Assembly (NCBI GenBank): GCA_015501595.1
Contig: JADNRX010000017.1
Location: 186,001 to 250,000, forward strand
Length of the DNA: 64,000 nucleotides
Reading direction: 5' to 3'
Source: Hymenopellis radicata
Lineage: Eukaryota > Basidiomycota > Agaricomycetes > Agaricales > Physalacriaceae
Shown here: positions 48,207-61,439 of the stretch, piece after piece
Numbering within the stretch: position 1 is the stretch's first letter
How the letters are laid out: each line of letters opens with the position of its first letter
Translations under genes and position numbers: made by a program
Notes under the pieces: generated by a model
The model's input: the letters and a program-made list of their open reading frames with translations, nothing else
Told to the model about the DNA's origin: nothing
Databases searched by the model: none

Positions 48207-48687
48207 TCATTCCGCTTCTCCGACCAACTGTTCAACAATCTCGACAGCTCTCTTGAACTTTGCCTTCTGCTCATCAGTGGCCTGGGCGGAGCTTTCGCCT
48301 CCGCCGCAGCCTTGCGGCCGCCATTGCACCACATAAGATCATCGCTTCCCCAAGCGATGCTAATATCCAACCCGTAAATGTCTTGACTGCCGGGAGGCTG
48401 TTCAGTCGGAAGTTCCTTCAGGATGGAGTGGAGTTCATCGGCGAGCTCCTCGGGATGGGGAATGCTCTTGGGCACAGCAGCGGCGAGACCTTTAGTTCCG
48501 ATCTCGCGCACGGCGGATGTGATATTAAGAGTGTTCTGGTTGAGAGGACGCGTAACGGTGATGATGGCATTGGGCGTGGGCGGCGCAAAGCCTCCGGTGA
48601 TTCCTAAACGGGAGTCAGTGGCGTGCATATATTCAGCATTATTTACCGACCTTTCTGCAGTCTAAGGGAGTATTCACTGGGTGCCAT
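48207..48687 (-). CDS. small conserved fungal protein of unknown function, one apparent indel
   Basis: Exon 1 (48687-48651) encodes MAPSEYSLRLQKG; a 47-bp intron leads to exon 2 (48603-48207). The protein reads ITGGFAPPTPNAIITVTRPL, HPEELADELHSILKELPTEQ and IAWGSDDLMWCNGG, and ends QATDEQKAKFKRAVEIVEQL VGEAE. The final part is in a different frame from the first; the shift falls at GGCGGCCGC (48316-48321), where one extra G would give NGGPQGCGGGESS and a smooth join. This looks like a dropped base in a G/C run. Predicted length is about 144 residues. It has no signal or membrane segment. It is divergent from the Cys-rich gene at 48834, with 146 bases between starts. Confidence 0.6.
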
Positions 48688-48833
48688 GATGGGGAGACGA
48701 TAAGGACGTGTGTCGCGGAGGTAGTTAGGGCTATGCATTTATGACGCATGACTGCGGTGATGTCATCGGTGCGGATGTATTAAAGGCAGATCTCGCGGCG
48801 AGGCCGCTCAAGAGTCAAAGCCCTCAAACCCCA

Positions 48834-49098
48834 ATGCCTTCCACGAACAGCACAACGCCCTCATACCCACCTATCGCCCCCGCTAGAACCACTCCGGCGG
48901 CTCAGCCTGCACCGACACCTACAATGGCTGTATCCGAGGCGCCTGCTAAGAAAGAGGAGGAGGCCATGCGCCTTCGCGGCGGCTGCATCCCATGCCCGGT
49001 AAGTGGTCAACAAATGGACCAGATTCTTGGGTATCTGACCTTGAGTGTAGAATGGCGGATGCTGTTACATTATTCCCATACCATGTTGTTGCTTCTAA
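48834..49098 (+). CDS. 70-residue Cys-rich protein with an RLRGG-CIPCP motif
   Basis: Two exons, 48834-48998 and 49051-49098, are separated by a 52-bp intron. The first 48 residues are Pro, Thr and Ala-rich and look disordered (PSYPPIAPARTTPAAQPAPT), followed by a Lys/Glu linker and MRLRGGCIPCP; exon 2 adds NGGCCYIIPIPCCCF. The Cys-rich hydrophobic ending is found in a family of tiny agaricomycete proteins I know only as hypothetical. It could be palmitoylated or inserted in a membrane like other Cys-rich tail modules; that is inference. RLRGG also happens to equal the C-terminal end of ubiquitin before its cleavage point. Confidence 0.75.
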
Positions 49099-49596
49099 AG
49101 TTTAGACTAAAGCCATCACACTTTTCAGTCTTGTATCATCGGACTTGTGTTCTCAACATGCATACCGTCGCCACCAATTCATGAACGTTCTGTTAGGCTC
49201 TAGCACTTTACTATACTATTTCAGTCAACTTTACGCATTTCCAACGGACAGATTGATATTTAGACCGATCTCACCTTTCCTTCCTACGACTGGCTCCTCG
49301 TTTCCCTGACTTGCGTAGAAGAAGAAGAAGAAGAATGGCATCCCAGCGATTGTTGGGTCAACCGCCAGGTTCTGCACCACGTGTGTGTCCGGTCACACGT
49401 TGCGTATGAAGGAAATTTGAGGAAATCCGTTTCTTTCTATTATCTTTCGGCATAGTTGTGGGAAACCTAGGTGGGCACGTGCACGTGGCCATAAATTGTG
49501 GGACAGTATCTTCGTTCTCACTGTCACCCATAGAGACATAAGTCGTCCGCGCTCGACAGAGTCTAATGCGCGCCTCCTCCTAGCGATCTACGTGAC
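49099..49596. other. intergenic between the Cys-rich gene and the F-box pseudogene
   Basis: Apart from a short AGA triplet run (49318-49333) nothing stands out. Confidence 0.4.
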
Positions 49597-51325
49597 ATGG
49601 CGTCCATAGTAGACAACCTTCCAACCGAGATTCTCCTTGACATCTTCCACTGCTTACTACTCCGCGATGATGGCACAACATACGATATCAATTCTTTTCC
49701 GCTAACATCTGCTCCTGCGCATTGGAGCCTTTCACGGGTGTGTCAACGCTGGAGATCTGTAGCCTTCATGGTGCCCACAACACTTTCCCTCTCATGTTCC
49801 ACACGGTTACTCTATGGATCCACCTCCACTTACCGTCGCCCTGATATTGGTCCTCAGTCGCTTGAAAAGATCCTCATTTCACGTGCGGTTCGTGTGCATA
49901 ACTGAGTCGTCAGAGTGCGACGACGGGCGAGCGACCAAGTCCATTATCATCGATATCATACAAGCTCTCCTTGACTGTTCGACTTCATGGCTAACGGCGG
50001 AACTCACGTTGCCTTCCTTTGCGGCACCTCTGCTCATAGAAAAGCGATTCTCTTTCCCCGTGTTGGAGTCATTGTGTGTGATGTTCACTCATCACATCAG
50101 GGCGCCATCCATAGGTGGAACTTCGAATCCATGGCTACCGATGTCTCTTGCATTCAAAGATGCCCCGGCTCTGCGTGTGGCATCGGCCGGGGTGTCTGGC
50201 CCCGCTCTTTTCGCGCTGCCTTGGGACCAGCTCAGCACCCTTACATTCCGTATGCTGGAACGGGATGGAGACGGAGAGACTTATCGCGTAGACTATGTTA
50301 TGGCCTCGGTGCTCAATGCTTCACAGCTCGATTCGCTTACCTTGCGATCAACCCCGTTACGCTATTTGGCCCCTGGCACTTTCCCCGCCGCAATGTCGTG
50401 CATAAACCATCGGACGATCCGTTCGCTTAGTGTCGGGCAGCATTCTGTCCTAGATGCACTAACACTTCCCTCCCTCACCCATCTCTGGATGACATCTTCC
50501 TCTGCTGAATCTCATATTTGTCCCTTCATCCACCGTTCCGAATGCCGGCTCACTAGCCTCACATTCGACGATTGGAAGGACGACGCTGGCATCCTGCGTT
50601 CCATTTTCATGTCAACACCAGCATTGAAAATCCTCCGAATCTTCGTGACAAGCAGACTCAAAGCGTTTTCCCCTCCTCAGCTGCACGCACCGATTCCATG
50701 CGCATGCACGATGTCTCAAATGCGAGACCTGCACTGCCACCAGAGTTACTCCGCACCTATCTCGTTGTCCGGCTGCTCGACAGGACCACCTTGAGTGTGT
50801 TTTACCGGGACTGAAGGGTGTCTTCAAGTCCTGAGGATTCTATGCTGTCGACAGTTGTCACCATTGGTATAGGTTGGAAATAATGTGTCTCTTTTATTTC
50901 CTGCGCATTTTTTTTTACACGTATATTGTTTGATATGTTACTGTACTGACTGTCGGCGAGGGCATCTAGTAGTTTACTATTATTTGTACCTGAGTACCTT
51001 TGTACGTAGTCGGCTTATTCACATCGTTTCTTCGTTTCCGAATCGTTCGGAGCCGCCATTATGTATCCCCTAATCCCAGTTCTTGAAGAGCTCTCTCTCA
51101 AGACCCATTCGGCGACTTCGGTTTGGCCGTTTACGCCAGACGCTGCGCGACATTGTCCGAGTAGCATGGGCTATTGTGCAAAATCGGAGCTGTCAAGACG
51201 TCTTGAAGCTTCAGAAGCTCACTATCCCATTCAAAATTGGTGATACACGCTCGCTCCTTCATGTGGGCATCCCCGATTTTTTCGCGTATGGTGGCGTTCG
51301 ACCACTTGAAGCGGTATTCTGAGGT
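49597..51325 (+). pseudogene. F-box gene with frameshifts
   Basis: The ATG at 49597 opens MASIVDNLPTEILLDIFHCL, a clear F-box, and ALSRVCQRWRSVAF-like sequence follows (HWSLSRVCQRWRSVAFMVPT). The frame stops near 49905; the continuation VCITESSECDDGRATKSIII lies in the next frame and runs with LRR-like blocks (LPSLTHLWMTSSSAESHICP, LKILRIFVTSRLKAF) to 50794. Further family-like pieces follow in other frames (PVLEELSLKTHSATSVWPFT at 51068, LKLQKLTIPF at 51200). At least three shifts are needed, so true decay is more likely than a single sequencing error. Confidence 0.6.
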
Positions 51326-52593
51326 GATCGACTTAGAGTTCACTTGTGAGTTGTTTACTAGTCAGCGTAGATCGCTAACGAGCGATGATCGTCTTCGCAG
51401 ACTACTCTTTGGCCCAGCGCCGGAGCTGGCGGCCGGTAGAACCACCGCGGGTTACGTACAATGTACTGCGAGCAACATTTCGAGATGAAGGCGAGAGATT
51501 CGATTACAGGGGATGGTAAAAAGTCCTATAGCCCTCATTCATTGCGCTATCAAATCACAGAGTCGTTGTCCAAGAAGCAAGGAGTAATGTATTCATAATA
51601 ATCACAGTCATCGAGAGTCTAGGAAACGTTCGTGGGATGCAATGGGTGGGAACAATAGAGGCCATTCGTTGCCAAGGCGAAGATGATTACCAGAATCTAC
51701 GCGCAAAGTGTCAGGCATGGGAGCCAAAAGATGGACCGTTACTCACTGCCTGGGTGTGATTTCAGGACAAAGATGCACATGGGAAAGGGTTGTGCACTTG
51801 GTGGTTTTTTCTTCGCGCACTTCGCGTTTATTGGGACACGGAGCGCGAGGGTTAGCCTTGCGATCCGAGCATGGCCGCTCGTACGCGCGAGGGAAAGAAT
51901 AAGAGTTTTCGGTGACGGCGCAAGTAGTGATGGTGCGAACGGTGGTGCACATGGTAGTTGAATGTGTGTGAAGACTGGGAAAGTTCTAGACTGTGTGGGT
52001 TAATGGCACGGTTCGAGTGGTTGTGGGGGAATTCTCCCAAGATGTGATGTTTCTTATATAGTCGCCCGGACAATGCACCTCCCAAACTAAAAGTGGACGC
52101 GCTACAGGACCCGATCTGATCTGGTCAATTGCGCTCCATTTCTGGAAATCAAAGGCCTTTGATACCCGTTCGCAATGGACAATAGCAATTTACAGAAACT
52201 TGTGCCCAGCTTCGACCATTCTTGTCGCGCTACAAAGTTGCCGTTCCCCATTAGGGGTGTTCGTTTCCCAAAACAGAAAATGAATTACCAAATCTGGTAG
52301 AGATATTTCGTTGCGCCACACATGGTCAAAAGAACGTCCAAAAAATCCAAGAAGTCGAAGGAGAAAGCCTATCGACGCGTCAATGCAGCGTATTTCCAGA
52401 CAATGAGCAGAAATTGTCTTGTTTACGCGTGTTTTTCAGAATTGCGTGCTGCAAGCCCTTTGTCTTTTGGTGCACACTGTCGCTAAGGGTCCTAGCTATA
52501 AAGAGTCGGAGTCACGTTACAACAATCCCAATACCACATTCTAGCACATACCACGACCAGCAGTCTCCACACCTCTTCGCAATACCGACCAGA
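51326..52593. other. intergenic, no supported gene
   Basis: Open frames at 51683-52085 on both strands are overlapping shadows without family or splice support. A TATA-like sequence lies at the right end and is listed separately. Confidence 0.35.
52497..52503 (+). promoter_or_regulatory. TATA-like element
   Basis: TATAAAG lies about 97 bases before the start codon at 52594, followed by a pyrimidine-rich leader. Position and sequence suit a core promoter of the cyclin-like gene. Confidence 0.35.
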
Positions 52594-54282
52594 ATGCCTC
52601 ACCCATACCGTACAGCTTACAAGCGATCCGGCCGTGCTCCGAGGCTTCCCAAACCAGAGGGAGGCTTCAGAGGAAATATATCCTCATCTGGCGAGTCGGC
52701 CCTACCCAGAACGCCCTCAGAGCCTTTCTCTAAACACCCATGGCCACTTGTCGAGGAGGACGATGAGGAGATGGTTCCAGTCGCCCCAGCGGGGTATAAA
52801 CAAGGAATAGGACACAAGACAGCCAGTCAGAGCGTTAGCCGCGGCTTCGGCGCGAAGCCACAGCCAAGTGGCCGCTTCATCGCGAGACCCATTTTCGCCT
52901 TTATCGAGAACAGGGTGCCATCGCCAGTATTCAGAGCTCCCAGCACAGTTGCCAGGTCACCCGAGCTCAGCGGCTTTCCTCAGCCGCCCACGCTGGCCGA
53001 CATCCAGCGCATGGAGCCTGATCTCACCCCGCTCGAGCAAATGATGAGGGCGAGTGACGTCGACCAGGCCATGCTAGCACGCGCCGTCAACTCGCACAAG
53101 GGCCTCAGTGGCATTACCACTTCGCGTACTTTCCTCGGGGGAAACCCCAAAACCGTTGTTAAAGGAACATGGAGGAACGCGAAGCCAGAACCTGTGCCAA
53201 CGGAAGCTACGCGTACACCCCCCAAGCCGAGCGATGATATGTCGATGTTCCCCGCGCCGCCGACGTTGGTGGATATTCAGAGGATGGAGCCCGACATGCC
53301 GTTGATGCAGCAGCTCATGCGAGCGAGTGATGCGGATCCCGCATATTTGAAGAAGGTGCTGAACGAAGAGAAGAAGAAGGGCGGCGTGGTTCTTTGCGCG
53401 CAATACAATTCGAAAGGCGGCGGCGAGCGTGACTTCAGCATCCTCGCAATCGCCCAGCGTCGCGGCTGCACTCGCGAAGTGGGTTGTTTTGGAATTTCTG
53501 GTGACGGCCGTCAGGGACCCTGCCGATATCTTCTGGTGAGCTCATCGGGAGATGCGTTTTGGGACTTTGACTGACATTGGGTCCAAGGTCTTTCGTAAAT
53601 TCATGCGTCTACGCCAAGGCGCTCATCGTCGTGGAAAACATTATCGAAATCCTGGGCAATGACCCAATCGCTTTGGTGCACGCCATGGTTTACCTCCAGA
53701 GGATCTTCAAGGACGTGCACCTCGAGGGACAGGAATTTGTGAGTCGTGATTCTGAGAGACAAGAAAACGCCGTCGCCATCATTCGCCGCGTGGTAGGGAT
53801 CGCGTTTCTTCTTGGGTTTAAATATTCGCGCGACGAGATCAACCTAACGATTTGCGATAATTGGTGAGTGGATATCCTCGTTGTGCAGGTAAATAGATAC
53901 TAACATTCTGTCTTTTAGGGCTCAGGCCTTAGGTTTCCCAAACCGCAAGTCCCTGATCATTTTCGAAGTGGCGGCCTGTGAAGTCATGGATTGGAGGACT
54001 CGCATCACCCCAGAGAGCTGGAGAAACAGCCTAAAAGGCTTCTTCGACTCAGTCAGGACCTTCCCGTTCCCATTCGACGACGACGGGTGCGCGAGGCGAA
54101 GCGTATACGACATTCTGACTCGGCAGCAGATCGCGTTGCCGAGATCCTTTGGCAGGCAGAACCCAGAGTCCTCCCCGATAGATTTCAGGAAGCAAAGCAA
54201 TGCACTCCTTCGCTTGCTCGACGGCTTGACGGTTGCCTATGGTGTCATGTCGCGTCCACGACGTCGCGCACGAGGTACTTGA
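52594..54282 (+). CDS. divergent cyclin-box protein with duplicated N-terminal motif
   Basis: The first ATG in a good context is at 52594 (MPHPYRTAYKRSGRAPRLPK). The N-terminal 250 residues are Pro/Ser-rich and carry two copies of a motif, PPTLADIQRMEPDLTPLEQM and PPTLVDIQRMEPDMPLMQQL, about 95 residues apart. One extra G at 53379-53381, or an unusual intron, separates this from WFFARNTIRKAAASVTSASS. Exons then end at 53535, run 53588-53863, and 53919-54282. The second half reads ALVHAMVYLQRIFKDVHLEG, VVGIAFLLGFKYSRDEINLT and ALGFPNRKSLIIFEVAACEV followed by MDWRTRIT, matching the helix pattern of a cyclin box (YLxR, FLLGxKY, ExxxMDWR). It could regulate a cyclin-dependent kinase; the resemblance is by eye. 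Confidence 0.6.
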
Positions 54283-55260
54283 GAGTCCGTCGCACAAAGG
54301 CATACCCAGATCATTTTAGAGCGTTATGAGGGGAGCACCATTTCTCCCTATCGTCGCTGGATTCGGTATAGACGTGTTAGCACGCCCGGCCGTTTCATAT
54401 AGACAAAAAGAGTTCCATGGACAGATCTAGTAGTAAGTATGCGTTTCTCGTGCTTGATTGAGGCTGCTGTTCTTGATGAACCTTGTTATCTGTTGTTTAA
54501 CTGTTTGTACGCCGTAGTGTAGATAAATTGCTTGCCTTTTTGTGATTCGCTGATGGAGGGGACTCGCAAAGAAAAAAGAGAACACGCGAGTGTGATGAAA
54601 ACGTGATTTGTCACACTTTATCTCGACCGAGTTTTGACAAAAGAATCCTCAAACTAGGCTTGGGCAGATACAAGAGTTCAATAAAACCAACTTTGCAAGG
54701 TTGGCAACTTCTCGAGGTGTATGTGCAGGGTATGAGGAAGCACATCCATGACTGAGTACACGATTATCATTGGTCTCCATTGAAACTTTAGACGAGCCGA
54801 GACAGAATGCACTGGTTTGCGTCTCTGATGAATTCTAGCAAAGGACACGACGCGATGACTTTTGTCACCACTTTCAAAGTTAGAAACGGTACAACTCGCC
54901 TTAGCGCGGCGCGCAGTTGTTTTTGTGCAATCCCATCATAATTGGCGTCCGTGTATCTTACTATCTAGTCTTGAATCAGTTTGGTTTCCACAAGTTCCGT
55001 CGAAGCCTATTGTTTTTAAACAGATTTAGTTCATTCTAATACAAGACGTTTTCCATCCCTCAAGGCATCTTGGAACTCAAGAGTGTGCCGTCAAGCGGTC
55101 TAGCTACCGCTCAATACAACTACATACTTCATAGAGTATAGCGTTGATTTGATACAAGTACAGTACAGCCTAGGTGATACAACAAAAAGTACACAGCAAG
55201 TAAAATAGCGGATTGGTGGGTGTGGGTGTGGGGATGAATGGCAAACTGCTCCTCTCCTCC
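54283..55260. other. gene-free region
   Basis: No open frame of note occurs on either strand for nearly 1 kb, and no repeat was recognised. Confidence 0.4.
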
Positions 55261-55607
55261 TCAACACAAACAAAACGAGACCCAATACTCGTCCCCCGGT
55301 ACAGCATACTTCGCCACCGCCTCCTCATTATCCATAGACAGCGCAATGCCCGTAATCGCCACGCCCGTAGCAATCGCCGACACACCCGCCGTTATCGCTG
55401 ACGACACGACCGAGGCAGTAATCTACATATACGCCGATGAAAACCACGACCCCACAACGCAGGACGTATGAAACTGACCTTCTGCCTCCCCGCATCCATC
55501 GCAGCGCGCATGGCAGATCCCTTCCCCATACCCCCAGCCGGCGTAAACATGCCCGGTCCACTGTGGCCTGCATTCATAGCCACGCGACGTGCAAGTGTGG
55601 GCAGCAT
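55261..55607 (-). CDS. small protein, likely mitochondrial, with one membrane segment
   Basis: Two exons, 55607-55479 and 55422-55261, with a 56-bp intron, encode 96 residues. The N-terminus MLPTLARRVAMNAGHSGPGM is basic and lacks acidic residues like a mitochondrial presequence; AAMDAGRQK precedes the splice. Exon 2 begins with a Gly/Ala/Ile-rich helix of about 25 residues (SSAITAGVSAIATGVAITGI), then an acidic tail ending YWVSFCLC. The frame continues upstream without an ATG, so the start is fairly secure. I do not recognise the family; a small subunit or assembly factor of an inner-membrane complex is possible. Confidence 0.55.
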
Positions 55608-58687
<3,080 letters not shown>

Positions 58688-58970
58688 GTTGACCGTATAA
58701 AGTAGGGTGTCGCAGACACGAAAATAAGAGCTGGGTGTCACAGGACAAGTTGCAGACACGGAAGGAGACACGTATCGGCGTCGGACGTAAACAATGGCCA
58801 AACAAAGGCGGTGTCGGCCGTTTCGGCCCGACTTCCGCGATTCATGAAATCACGAAAAGGCCAGTGCTAAGCTGTACGACTAAGATCATAAATAGTACTT
58901 AGGGCCAAGCACAAGCTGCGCCACATCCTCAGTAATACGTATACTCAGGACAAGACTTCCTCTCGTTTTA
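58688..58970. other. upstream region of SEC23
   Basis: Contains the SEC23 promoter and the 3' flank of the next minus-strand gene. No element was recognised with confidence. Confidence 0.4.
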
Positions 58971-61365
58971 TCAAGTGCGCTAGCAGATACACATAAGCAC
59001 GATGAAATGATAGTCTGAGAACCTCATGTCATACCTTACAACCACCACCGCACATCTCCGGCGTATGTTTCCTCGTCCACATAAACTTCTCCCATTTCTT
59101 CGCGCGCGCCATAAACCCCTCAAGCACCACACCCTCCAGCTCTCGTTTCGAGCTGAGCACACGCGCTCCTTCGTACACCAACAAACAAACTTCCACACAA
59201 CCTGCAAGTCATTTTCGAAAGCGTCGAATTGCTCACATAGATCGAGGATCCACTTTGGTGTGCCGCCGTCCAGCAGGAATTGGGACGGAAAAGGCGGGAA
59301 GTGTTTTGGTTCTTGCGAGGTGCGCAGGTATTCGTAGAATTCTTCAAAGGTTTCTGGGGTTGGGAAGTAGCACGTTGGTGGTGGGCGCGGCTGCGAAATT
59401 AGATGAGAAATTTTGCAGTGAGAATGATGAGTGCACTTACCGGTTGAATAGGCTCAGTTTGAACAACCACTTTGAAGTTTGCCCATTGTGGCGGCGAATA
59501 GAATTCAGGTGGCGCCGTCTGGCCGATATACGGAGGCGGTACGTCGAATATGGGTGGTATGTAGTATGGTGGAGGCGCTGTGTTGAACACAGGAGGCTCC
59601 TGAAAGAAAACTGAAGGGAAAGCTTCAGTCGGCTGTGGAGCTACATAAACCTCTTCTGGAGCGGCGTAGGGAGGCGGTTCAGAGAAGAATGTGTGCGAGG
59701 CTCGGTCGGGCTGAAGTTGTTGAGAGTAATCGTGTACCGGATGAGGCAGTATCTCGTCGAATACAGACATCGAAGCATCGAGTCTAGTAGTGTCGTATTC
59801 AGTTGCGTGATTGCATGAAGAGACTTGAAATACCCACAGGTCGGTCTTCATACTGCCACCTTCTGCATAAGGTATGGGTGCAGTGTCATTGCGAGAAGAT
59901 CTCTTCTGACTTTGCAGGTCGGATGCATACTGTGGCACTGGGGGCAAGTCTGGCGCCTTGACATCCGCTTCAAAGGGGTTATCTGCTTCTTCACCGCTCT
60001 CCTCCTCTTCATCGTCGTCTTCATATTCTTCATCCTCGTCGTCTTCTCCATCTTCGTCTTCGCCGTCTTCGTCCCTTTCGTCGGTACCATCCTCTCCGTC
60101 TTCGCCGTCTTCATCTCCTTCATCGTCGCCATCCTCTTCGTCGTCACCCTCGTCCTCGTAATCTTGTTCGCCTTCTTCATCTTCTCCAACGTCCTCATAA
60201 TCCTCCTCCTCGCCCCTCTCCACCTCCGTCCATCCAACTTCGGAGAGTGCATCCGGTGCTAAAGGTGGACCGGTACGCGAAGGCGAGTTCAACGTCAACT
60301 GCGAGACAAGATGAGTCGAATGTAGCGGGACTTGAGCGGCACCCGGTTCGCGTCGAAAGAATGGCGGACAAGTCGAACCATCGGACATCGTGTCCTCAGT
60401 AGACGAATGTATCTGATCGGCAGTGGGAGGAGTCTGCGGAGGGTGTTCGGAGACTTCAGCAGTGCGTTTACATCAGTAAAATACATGAATCCTTACCAGG
60501 ACCTTCCCAGCCCCTGGTAAGGCCTTTTACGCCCCATAAGGCCTTGCATGGCTCGTCAATCCTTGTAAGCCCTTACATATCAGGTTCATACCTTGTAATT
60601 AGCCTTGTAAGTAACCTTGTAGATAGCCTTGTAATCAGTCTTGTAATGTCAATTTTAATATTATGGCAAAGTGTGCGAGGCGATTACAAGGTTATTGCAA
60701 GGTCGATTATAAGGCTACCTACAAGGTCGATACAAGGCTAGCTACAATGTCGATTCAAGGCGGTTTACAAGGCGGTTTCAACGCGGTTTCAAGGTCATTC
60801 CAAGGCTATTCCAAGGCAGTTTACAACACGGCTTCAAGGTGACAAGGTCGGTTCAAGGGTGATTGCAAGGCCATTTACAAGGCTACTACCTACAATAGGT
60901 GTGGTCATACATACAGCAACCGATGCAGGGGACAGATCATCGCATATAGAGCAGAATCAATCACATTCAGGTAGAATACAAGCAGTACAGAGCATGCAGC
61001 AAATAAAGCACAATCCAGACCTGTAAGATGGTCGGTCAGCGGTGAACAAATGCACGCACACGCAGACTAACCATGGAGTTGACACCCAAAAGAACGCACC
61101 TTCGGCGAGGGAAGCGGAGTCTGACAGAGACGTGAATGAGTATTACGTGGAGGAGCCGGCGGGTCTGAAGCCCGGGGCATCGTTACCTTCTTGGGCTTGG
61201 CGACTTGACTTGGGATGGCGCCTTGACTTTCTTCGTCGAATATACGCGTTTTTTCTGTGTCGGCGTCGTCTTCAGGGCAGGACCTTTCTGCTGGGGAGGC
61301 GCCTCAATCAATGACTGTTGTTCGCTTTGAATGTAAGAAGGATTCCAAGTGGAATATCTAGACAT
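58971..61365 (-). CDS. Pro/Glu-rich protein with conserved C-terminal CGGGC domain (paralogue of 13005-17794)
   Basis: Four exons: 61365-61100, 60433-59441, 59390-59035 and 58979-58971, about 541 residues. The N-terminus is basic and Pro/Lys-rich (MSRYSTWNPSYIQSEQQSLI, KKRVYSTKKVKAPSQVK). Exon 2 holds a strongly acidic stretch of about 90 residues (Glu/Asp repeats) and then PPPY-type motifs (SEPPPYAAPEEV, TAPPPYYIPPIF). The last domain repeats the paralogue: FKVVVQTEPIQP then PRPPP, PKWILDLCEQFDAFENDLQV, VWKFVCWC and KFMWTRKHTPEMCGGGCK, with the same introns after IQP and after CK and a tiny last exon (Arg-Thr-stop). Single G bases seem missing at 59168-59169 and at about 61203. Intron 1 is 666 bp and filled with repeats. 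PPxY motifs could bind WW domains of HECT ubiquitin ligases; function is otherwise unknown. Confidence 0.65.
60530..60890. repeat. palindromic degenerate 12-13 bp minisatellite inside an intron
   Basis: The right half carries many units such as CAAGGTCGATTA, CAAGGCGGTTTA and CAAGGCTATTC. The left half carries the same unit reversed (CCTTGTAATCAG, CCTTGTAAGTAA, CCTTGTAGATAG). They meet near 60650 at an A/T-rich centre, so the array can fold on itself. It fills most of the 666-bp first intron of the gene at 58971-61365. Confidence 0.7.
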
Positions 61366-61439
61366 CGTCGCTCAGTCAAATCGATGAATCAATAAGAGTA
61401 CGGCGGCGGGTTACGCACCGATGATGTAGTTGCGCTGAG

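Noticed and set aside
59825..60262. Hydrophobic plus-strand frame that looks like a multi-pass membrane protein
   Set aside because: It is the antisense of the Glu/Asp-rich stretch; GAA/GAT codons read backwards give Phe, Ile and Ser. The minus-strand gene is supported by its paralogue.
60530..60890. CRISPR-like array
   Set aside because: Short degenerate tandem units in two orientations with no spacers; an intronic minisatellite explains it.
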